From Ramicandelaber brevisporus (taxonomy: Eukaryota > Kickxellomycota > Ramicandelaberales > Ramicandelaberaceae), in contig MU603274.1 in NCBI GenBank assembly GCA_025201865.1, forward strand, positions 1-10,504: DNA of 10,504 nucleotides, given 5' to 3'. The position numbers and the translations under genes are program-made. This document shows positions 1 to 5,585 of this stretch, one piece after another. The notes under the pieces were generated by a model, which was given only the letters and a program-made list of their open reading frames with translations, did not search any database and was not told the DNA's origin. The first letter of the stretch is position 1, and each line of letters begins with the position of its first letter.

Positions 1-231
1 TTGATTAATACTGCCACTGATTTCATCTCCGAGAGAAAGAAAACATCAGTACCAGCCTCAATAGTACACTATCCAAAGGAGTACCAGAAAATCAAAGCTG
101 CAGTTGATCGAATGCGTCTTCTGGATCCCATTTGGAGCTCGATGACTATGCCTAAAGTCTTGCGAGAAGCCATTAATGTCATCGAGTCGCTTAAACGAGA
201 ATCCAGTATGACAGCTTCTCAGCCACAATAG
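1..231 (+). CDS. 3' end of an unrecognised protein gene (5' truncated by window edge)
   Basis: The frame is open from the first base of the window to a TAG at 229-231 and codes for 76 residues. The first codon is TTG (Leu), so the real start lies upstream of the window. The visible part looks like real protein: a basic segment (SERKK), then a predicted helical stretch (EYQKIKAAVDRMRLLDPIW), then a second amphipathic helix (MPKVLREAINVIESLKRE) and a short polar end. There is no signal peptide, membrane segment or cysteine pattern. I do not recognise the family and offer no function. The alternative, a chance open frame, is possible at this length but less likely given the balanced, charged composition. 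Confidence 0.6.
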   Translation: MINTATDFISERKKTSVPASIVHYPKEYQKIKAAVDRMRLLDPIWSSMTMPKVLREAINVIESLKRESSMTASQPQ

Positions 232-779
232 TTGCTCCTCATCTTATTAACGTTCTTCACAGTTTATTTGCTCGAATCTGCCTATTATATATATCACCAT
301 CTCTTCTTACTCATCCTTATTTTTGTTTTTACTTCGTTTATTCCTTTATTAACAGATAGTATTTACTTTTCATTGTGATCTATAGCTGCCGAACAACAAT
401 AGATATTTCTTCTGCTTCAGCGACACTGCAACCAACGAGTCGGCTGTTGCGGTCGATCCTGCTCTACGGCACAACCATCTCTGATACATACGCATTGCTG
501 CGATGCTGCACTGCATATTCGAGTAACCAATTGGAAATGCAGTCAAACTCAAGACTCATTGGTACATTGAAAGAGAGAAAAATAATAACAAGCGCAAAGT
601 ACAGCCACGCCTAGCTCAACCCCCATTGGCTATGAGGCAGCTTTTCAATTTTTATCGATTCCAGTCTCCAGACGACAAAGGTTTGTAGATGGAAATTGTT
701 TCCAACGTTGCTGACCGTTCTGTGGATCTACCTTCATAAAAATATATTCCAAAAAAGAAAAAAAAGAAGAATAACCGAG
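232..779. other. Non-coding interval upstream of PWP2
   Basis: This 548-base stretch lies between the stop of the left-edge gene and the PWP2 start. The first part (about 235-365) is T-rich with a TATATATA-like tract near 285-293 and probably holds the 3' UTR of the left-edge gene. The part just before PWP2 (740-779) is A-rich (AAAAATATATTCC followed by an A/G-rich run), as is common for fungal leaders. No tRNA fold or recognisable snoRNA boxes were found by eye. A weak antisense frame at 380-559 and a short upstream ATG frame at 689-739 are described separately. Confidence 0.6.
689..739 (+). promoter_or_regulatory. Possible uORF in the PWP2 leader
   Basis: An ATG at 689 opens a 16-codon frame that stops with TAA at 737-739, 40 bases before the PWP2 ATG at 780. 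If transcription starts upstream of 689 this would be the first AUG met by scanning ribosomes and could damp PWP2 translation. The transcription start is unknown, so it may lie outside the mRNA altogether. Confidence 0.25.
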
Positions 780-3596
780 ATGAACTTTACGTTTGCCAAC
801 CTGTGTGGCACAGTCTACAGACAAGGCAACGTTGTCTTCACACCAGACGGCAACAGCCTGTTGAGTCCAGTTGGCAACAAGGTGACCGTCTTTGATCTGG
901 CTTCTAGCCGAGCCACAACGCTCCCATTCGAGCTTCGTAAAAACATATCTCGCCTTGCTCTGTCACCCCGCCATAATGGCGCTCTTCTTCTTTCTATTGA
1001 CGAGGACGGCCGCGCTGTTCTTTGCAACGTCCCACGGCGTGTTGAGTTGCATCGCTTTAACTTTGGCGGTAAAGTCACTGACATCAAATTTTCACCTGAT
1101 GGTAAGCTGTTTGCATGTGCCATTGGAAGACGGTTAGAAGTGTGGAGAAGCCCAGGGTTTCACAGAGAGTTTGCGCCATTTGTACTGGTGGAGCGATACA
1201 TGGGCCACCACAACGACGACATTACCTGTGTAACATGGTCGCCAGACTCGCAATTCATTGCAACTGGATGCAAAGATTCAACTGCAAAGTTGATTTATGT
1301 TGGTGCAAAGGCTGCTAGAAAGATGGCTGGCCGCAGCAGTAACGCAGACGATGAAAGCAACAACAATGCAGATGGCAATGATTCTTCAGCTTCAACAGCT
1401 CTCCCACCGCACAAGCTTAAGCGGGCTGGTGTCCAAGACAAGCCAGTGGTCATGGTTGGCCACAGAGATGCAGTCACTGCCATTTTCTTTGCCGCAGATC
1501 AGCGTGCATTGTACACGGTCAGTCGAGATGGCGCATTGTGTGTTCGTGAATTGCGCAGACGTGCAGACGGCGAAGAAGAACATGCTCCAAGTTACATTCT
1601 TGGTGAAGTGCTCGAGAGTCCTGAAGCTGACGCCGATGCCGACAATGAAGAGGATGAAAATGAGTCGACTCGCGTACGTGATCCTTCAGAGTTATGGTGG
1701 AGAACAGTCAGACGCCACTACTTCTCAATTGGCAACGGTGCCAAGTTGTCTAGTTGCACATTCCACGCTCCATCTCAAATGGTTTACGCCGGCTTCACCA
1801 ACGGTGTGTTTGGACTGTGGGAGCTTCCTGCCTTCACTAACATTCAGACCCTGAGCATGGCTCAGCACCCAGTTGATACTGCAGCCGTCAACAACACTGG
1901 TGAATGGCTTGCACTCGGCTCAACTGCTCTTGGCCAGCTGCTTGTTTGGGAATGGCAGTCCGAGACCTACGTGCTCAAGCAGCAAGGCCATTTCCACTCG
2001 ATGGCCACCTTGGCGTACTCACCCGATGCCCAGCGAATGGTCACTGGCGGTAATGATGGCAAGGTCAAGGCATGGGATGCATCGACTGGCTTCTGTTTCG
2101 TGACATTCACCGAGCACACTGCTGCTGTTACCGCAGTTCAGTTTGCTCCAAACAAGGCACAGGTTGTGGTGTCTGCTTCAATGGACGGCACTGTTCGTGC
2201 ATTTGATCTTGTTCGGTACCGCAACTTCCGCACACTGACTTCACCGTCTCCAGTCCAGTTCGCCTCGTTGGCCATTGACCCTGCTGGCGACATTGTTTGT
2301 GCCGGCACTCGCGATTCATTCGAGATTTACGTCTGGTCTCTCCAAACCGGCAAGCTTTTGGATGTTCTCGGCGGTCACGAAGGCCCAGTCAGCTCCCTCG
2401 CCTTCGATCCAGCCGGTCTCGTGCTCACCTCCGGTTCCTGGGATTACACTGTCAAGCGCTGGGATGTGTTTGGCCGCTCCCACAGTGTCGAGACGTATCA
2501 GCATACTCACGAAGTTCTTGCACTGGCATATCGTCCAGACGGTCGCGAGCTGTGCACTGCAACTCTTGATGGCCATCTGCACTTTTGGGAGATTGATTCT
2601 GCCCGTGAAGTTGGCATCATCGAAGCGCGTCGTGATATCTCGGGTGGCCGTCGTGCAGCTGACCGCACTACCGCTCAGAACACTGCTGCCGGTAAGGCAT
2701 TCAACACACTGTCGTACAGTGCTGATGGCCGCTGCGTTTTGGCGGGTGGTTCGAGCAAGTACATTTGCTTGTACGAAGTATCCGGCAAGGCTTTGCTGCG
2801 CCGCATTGAGGTGTCTCGTAACCTGACTCTTGACGGCACCCAGGAAATGCTGGATAGCCGCATGATGACCGAAGCTGGTCCACGCGGCGATTTGGGCTCG
2901 GACAGCGAAGATGACAGCGATTATGACGGCCGAGGCAAGGGCGACAAGACACTGCCAGGTGCTCAGAGCGGCGACTTGTCTGCACGATCCAAGCGTCCTC
3001 CGGTTCGCACCACTGCATTGCAATTTGCTCCAACTGGCCGTGCATGGGCTGCTGCTACCACCGAAGGCTTGCTGGTTTATGCGTTGGACGATAATCTCAT
3101 GTTTGATCCATTCGAGCTCGATGAAGAGGTCACTCCGGAAGCTGTGGAGGCTGCCATTCGTGCCAAGGATCAACACTTGCGTGCCTTGGTTCTTGCACTG
3201 CGACTGAACGAGCCAGCCATTATGCGCCGTGCATTTGCATCGATTCCTGCCGAAGCAGTGCCGCTGGTGTCTCGCTCATTCCCAACCCGCTACTTGAGCC
3301 AGTTACTGACTCTTCTCGCCGCCAGTTTGTCAGAGTCTCCGGCTTTGGAGCTGCATCTGCAATGGGTGGTTGCACTGCTGTTTGATCACAGCAACTACAT
3401 CAAGAGCACTAAGGGCTCATTGCGTCCAGAGCTGAGGCAGTTGCAGAAGGCGATTGTAACTCTCCAAGAAGCATTGTCGGGTGTTTGTACCGACAATGTT
3501 TACTATCTGAGATACTTGACAACTCGTGCTGAGAGCACTCTCAAAGAAAATGAAAATGCGGCTGCCCAAGAGCTTAACGCAATGGAGCTCAACTAG
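780..3596 (+). CDS. PWP2: PWP2/UTP1, WD40 protein of the U3 snoRNP (small-subunit processome)
   Basis: Codes for 938 residues; yeast Pwp2 has 923. In the nucleolus Pwp2 belongs to the UTP-B module that binds U3 snoRNA and the 5' end of pre-rRNA for early 18S processing. The start is the ATG at 780, which gives MNFTFANLCGTVYRQGNVVF, close to the known Pwp2 N-terminus; the frame is open further upstream to 696 but has no earlier ATG. Two tandem WD40 propellers fill about residues 15-700, with the family blocks GEWLALGSTALGQLLVWEWQ, ILKQQGHFHSM and RYRNFRTL. A Utp12 domain follows at about 790-895. Low-complexity inserts sit at about 176-221 (Asn/Ser/Asp), 279-304 (acidic) and 697-741 (acidic, Gly). 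The long acidic C-terminal extension of the yeast protein is absent. No intron is needed. Confidence 0.97.
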   Translation: MNFTFANLCGTVYRQGNVVFTPDGNSLLSPVGNKVTVFDLASSRATTLPFELRKNISRLALSPRHNGALLLSIDEDGRAVLCNVPRRVELHRFNFGGKVTDIKFSPDGKLFACAIGRRLEVWRSPGFHREFAPFVLVERYMGHHNDDITCVTWSPDSQFIATGCKDSTAKLIYVGAKAARKMAGRSSNADDESNNNADGNDSSASTALPPHKLKRAGVQDKPVVMVGHRDAVTAIFFAADQRALYTVSRDGALCVRELRRRADGEEEHAPSYILGEVLESPEADADADNEEDENESTRVRDPSELWWRTVRRHYFSIGNGAKLSSCTFHAPSQMVYAGFTNGVFGLWELPAFTNIQTLSMAQHPVDTAAVNNTGEWLALGSTALGQLLVWEWQSETYVLKQQGHFHSMATLAYSPDAQRMVTGGNDGKVKAWDASTGFCFVTFTEHTAAVTAVQFAPNKAQVVVSASMDGTVRAFDLVRYRNFRTLTSPSPVQFASLAIDPAGDIVCAGTRDSFEIYVWSLQTGKLLDVLGGHEGPVSSLAFDPAGLVLTSGSWDYTVKRWDVFGRSHSVETYQHTHEVLALAYRPDGRELCTATLDGHLHFWEIDSAREVGIIEARRDISGGRRAADRTTAQNTAAGKAFNTLSYSADGRCVLAGGSSKYICLYEVSGKALLRRIEVSRNLTLDGTQEMLDSRMMTEAGPRGDLGSDSEDDSDYDGRGKGDKTLPGAQSGDLSARSKRPPVRTTALQFAPTGRAWAAATTEGLLVYALDDNLMFDPFELDEEVTPEAVEAAIRAKDQHLRALVLALRLNEPAIMRRAFASIPAEAVPLVSRSFPTRYLSQLLTLLAASLSESPALELHLQWVVALLFDHSNYIKSTKGSLRPELRQLQKAIVTLQEALSGVCTDNVYYLRYLTTRAESTLKENENAAAQELNAMELN

Positions 3597-3625
3597 CCCA
3601 ACTCAACTAACTTTTTTAGTATTAT

Positions 3626-3631
3626 AATAAA
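3626..3631 (+). terminator. Poly(A) signal AATAAA of PWP2
   Basis: A canonical AATAAA lies 30 bases after the PWP2 stop, inside the T-rich/A-rich run 3611-3637. The gap to the convergent gene's stop at 3775 is only 178 bases, so the two 3' UTRs may meet or overlap. I see no other element in this gap. Confidence 0.5.
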
Positions 3632-3774
3632 AAAAACTGACTAATGCTTACTTTAAGAAACGAAAAGAGATAAATTAGTATTTTAACTTAAAGAATGAAT
3701 ATGGCGAGTATTGCGATTGATCAGATAGATATGCGGGGTGACAAAGGTGGTGATACAAGTTAAAAACTGATGAT

Positions 3775-4425
3775 TTACGATTCCAGATGTGCAAGATTCA
3801 ATGTTTCGTCACACAAACACGATGTTGAGCATAGACATCCAACTCCAGATCCACGACAGTCACAGTAACGCGAATGTGTGCGCATTGTCTCACACCGAAT
3901 ACTACTCTTGCGCCGAGCCAGTGCTGGTGATTCCTCACGTCCGCTTCCCGCACCAGTTCCTCCAGCGCCACTGCGGGCCGGCACAGTTGTATAGCTGCCC
4001 AGCGATGGAACAGGATGGCGAATTCCACCAAGTGGGCCGTATCCATACGCACGGGTCTCCCCACTGCTACTGCCACTTCCACCTCCGGAGTGAACAGACC
4101 CGGTCACTGTGCTGACTCCGGCAGTGGTGGATGCGCTTGAGCCACCTGCGATTGCTGGGTTGTCAGACCCGTCGACGGCACTGGGGTTGCTTGGCCACTT
4201 TGTGAGTGATACACGGCGTGCGTGAATCGGACCATGGCGGTCTGTGTGTTCCACGCCAGTTGAAGCAGCAGCTTGGGGCAGGATTTTGGGCACTTTGGAG
4301 TCGAATGTTCCGCTGCCAATGCTGCCACTGCCACTGCCGGAGCTGGCGAGTTGTTGCTCGGTGCGGGCTTTGTGAGCCCGCCGCTCTTCTTCGGTCATTA
4401 ATTCCAAGAACAGATTGTAGTCCAT
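3775..4425 (-). CDS. Unrecognised 216-residue low-complexity protein with CxC-rich C-terminus
   Basis: The first ATG of this frame is at 4425; the frame is open further upstream but only from a TTG. The protein begins MDYNLFLELMTEEERRAHKA, a compact charged helix-like segment. It continues as a long Ser/Gly/Thr-rich disordered middle (about residues 26-170) and ends with seven cysteines at 178, 188, 190, 197, 199, 203 and 205 (C-x9-C-x-C-x6-C-x-C-x3-C-x-C). Two RRxS motifs (ARRVS and ARRKS) fit the PKA consensus. There is no signal peptide or membrane segment, so a cytosolic or nuclear place is likely. A pyrimidine-rich leader (minus strand, about 4430-4490) precedes the ATG. I do not recognise the family. 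The CxC tail might bind metal, but that is inference. An unrecognised intron near the 3' end could change the tail. Confidence 0.6.
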   Translation of the reverse strand: MDYNLFLELMTEEERRAHKARTEQQLASSGSGSGSIGSGTFDSKVPKILPQAAASTGVEHTDRHGPIHARRVSLTKWPSNPSAVDGSDNPAIAGGSSASTTAGVSTVTGSVHSGGGSGSSSGETRAYGYGPLGGIRHPVPSLGSYTTVPARSGAGGTGAGSGREESPALARRKSSIRCETMRTHSRYCDCRGSGVGCLCSTSCLCDETLNLAHLES

Positions 4426-4692
4426 TGCTTGAAGAAAAGTAGTAGCGGAAAGAACAAAAAGTGTAGAGTAAAGCAAAAAGTAAAAAAAAAAACAACTGAA
4501 ACAAGTTGTACGGTTCGCGTGTGGAAGAGAGAGAAAGAGGATGGGTGAGTGAGTGAAGAAGCGAGGCTGTCACAGTCAACCGCAACAACATCCGCTCAGC
4601 CTCACTCTCGAGCATTTTCGTGTCAAGCTATCCTCCACTTTCAATACAAATTATGTGTTCTTCAAAAGAATAATAATAATGAAAGGATAAAG

Positions 4693-4698
4693 CTTATT
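4693..4698 (-). terminator. Poly(A)-like signal AATAAG of the secreted protein gene
   Basis: On the minus strand AATAAG begins 3 bases after the TAG stop at 4704-4702, and a TTATTATTATT tract follows about 12 bases later. It is a near match to AATAAA and its placement suits 3' end formation. The remaining interval down to 4426 (about 270 bases) holds a T-rich leader for the next gene on the minus strand and nothing else I can identify. Confidence 0.35.
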
Positions 4699-4701
4699 GT
4701 A

Positions 4702-5043
4702 CTAGCAGTAAATGCTTGAGCATGCGCCTGTGCCGACTTGCTTGCACCAGCGCATGGAGGGCCAAGAGTCAATGTCGCTAAAGCCACCGCCATCAACACA
4801 GCGGCAATAGCTCCCATCTTGATTCCACACATGGTAACGGCGATTACCATCAACGGAGCGGATCGAGCGCTGTCTTCCGTCCAGTCTGTAGTCAAATGGA
4901 CATATCTGGCCATCGCCACAGCCCCAAGCGCAGTTAACGTGATCACCTTGGAACCCGTGACCGTCCCAGACTACAACTTCGGCAGCAGTAAGCGTGACCA
5001 AGAAAGCGGCGGCGGCAGCAGCAGATACGAGCGAGAACTTCAT
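4702..5043 (-). CDS. Small secreted eight-cysteine protein, beta/gamma-crystallin-like
   Basis: Codes for 113 residues from the ATG at 5043. Residues 1-21 form a clear signal peptide (MKFS, then an Ala-rich hydrophobic core ending LTAA) with likely cleavage before E22, leaving about 92 residues (near 10 kDa). The mature part begins VVVWDGHGFQGDH, which contains W-x4-F-x-G, the (Y/F/W)x4(Y/F/W)xG Greek-key signature of beta/gamma-crystallins. The later stretch DGRQRSIRSV resembles the calcium-site strand of that fold (N/D-N/D-x-x-S/T-S) but has Arg in the S/T position. Eight cysteines (38, 42, 48, 80, 82, 100, 108, 113) suggest four disulphides. The fold assignment is inference from motifs. 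It could equally be another small cysteine-rich secreted protein; an effector or antimicrobial role is unproven. A TATA box lies 125 bases upstream. Confidence 0.8.
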   Translation of the reverse strand: MKFSLVSAAAAAAFLVTLTAAEVVVWDGHGFQGDHVNCAWGCGDGQICPFDYRLDGRQRSIRSVDGNRRYHVWNQDGSYCRCVDGGGFSDIDSWPSMRWCKQVGTGACSSIYC

Positions 5044-5167
5044 TGCAAAGTTATTGTAAAGTTGTTATAGTGAGATGTAAAGCTGATGTAGTGAGATGTG
5101 AGATGTGTGAGTATGGAGTGCTGACAAAGGGCAAATTGAGGGCTGAAGACGAGTCTTTCAATGTCTG

Positions 5168-5174
5168 ATTTATA
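5168..5174 (-). promoter_or_regulatory. TATA box (TATAAAT) for the secreted protein gene
   Basis: On the minus strand TATAAAT lies 125 bases before the ATG at 5043. If transcription starts about 30 bases downstream, the leader would be roughly 95 bases, A/C-rich and free of ATG codons. A TATA box suits an inducible or strongly expressed secreted protein gene. Confidence 0.5.
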
Positions 5175-5176
5175 GC

Positions 5177-5190
5177 TAACTGGATAGTTA
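5177..5190. repeat. Short inverted repeat between the two TATA boxes
   Basis: TAACT and AGTTA form perfect 5-base arms around GGAT, lying between the minus-strand TATA box (ends 5174) and the plus-strand TATA box (starts 5207). It could be a dimeric regulator site shared by the divergent promoters, but arms this short arise often by chance. Confidence 0.2.
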
Positions 5191-5206
5191 CCCAGACTAG
5201 CCAAGG

Positions 5207-5214
5207 TATAAAAT
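5207..5214 (+). promoter_or_regulatory. Plus-strand TATA box (TATAAAAT)
   Basis: TATAAAAT on the plus strand is a good TATA match, but the nearest real start on that strand is the TOG gene ATG at 5586, about 380 bases away. It would therefore drive either a long leader with several upstream ATGs or a non-coding transcript. The TOG gene may instead start near the A/C-rich leader after about 5490. Confidence 0.35.
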
Positions 5215-5249
5215 TAGATGGACTGACCATCACATTCGCAGTGCTGCCA

Positions 5250-5271
5250 CTCATCAAATACTCATCAAATA
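5250..5271 (+). repeat. Tandem 11-base repeat, two copies
   Basis: CTCATCAAATA occurs twice head to tail (5250-5260 and 5261-5271), followed by a partial third start (CTCACC). It lies just downstream of the plus-strand TATA box. Confidence 0.8.
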
Positions 5272-5541
5272 CTCACCAGTCGCCAACAACTTTTGATGAA
5301 TGTCAACCCAGTCTGAGTCACTCCACTTTTGGTGCCACGTATGATGTAACAGCAACAACTGCGAAGCTGCATTTTACTTTGAATGAACGATGAGAGTTGA
5401 ATGAATTGGATGTGTTAAATGAGTTATTCCAATAGCGAGTCTAAATTGAAGTTGAAGCTGAGGTGTGTTTTCTCTCTCTCGGTCACTTTTGAACTCGATT
5501 GAGAAGAAAAACAAATAAACAAATAAACAACAAAGACTCGC

Positions 5542-5567
5542 ACACTCAACATACACACTCAACATAC
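5542..5567 (+). repeat. Tandem 13-base repeat in the TOG gene leader
   Basis: ACACTCAACATAC is repeated perfectly twice, ending 18 bases before the TOG gene ATG. Just upstream AAATAAAC is also repeated twice (5513-5528). Together they give the leader an unstructured A/C-rich character, typical of efficiently scanned fungal 5' UTRs. No ATG occurs between 5490 and 5586. Confidence 0.75.
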
Positions 5568-5585
5568 ACTCTCTGTAACAAAGCG

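Larger units (their letters stand above)
5044..5585. other. Divergent intergenic region between the secreted protein and TOG genes
   Basis: This 542-base interval separates two divergently transcribed genes. The left part holds the C/A-rich (sense) leader of the minus-strand gene, including an 11-base direct repeat TAGTGAGATGT at 5068-5078 and 5089-5099. Two opposed TATA boxes sit at 5168-5174 (-) and 5207-5214 (+). Tandem repeats lie at 5250-5271, 5513-5528 and 5542-5567. A pyrimidine run (TTTTCTCTCTCTC) lies near 5468-5480. Several short ATG-started frames occur between 5295 and 5430, but none is longer than about 15-20 codons or looks like a protein. Confidence 0.6.

Noticed and set aside
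370-620. tRNA or C/D snoRNA in the PWP2 upstream region
   Set aside because: No cloverleaf pairing, A/B box pair or C/D box arrangement could be found by eye.
696-779. Upstream extension of the PWP2 frame
   Set aside because: The frame is open but begins with TTG, and the ATG at 780 gives the N-terminus known for the family.
2316-3176. 286-codon open frame antisense to PWP2
   Set aside because: It lies wholly opposite conserved PWP2 coding sequence and shows no family features; it is a by-product of codon bias.
4163-4615. Minus-strand frame with a hydrophobic Leu/Phe run before the CxC-tailed protein gene
   Set aside because: The run comes from the poly-T leader, and the rest is an out-of-frame reading of the Ser/Gly linker region.
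5499-5585. Upstream extension of the TOG gene frame
   Set aside because: It starts with TTG and translates simple tandem repeats of the leader; ATG at 5586 is the first in frame.
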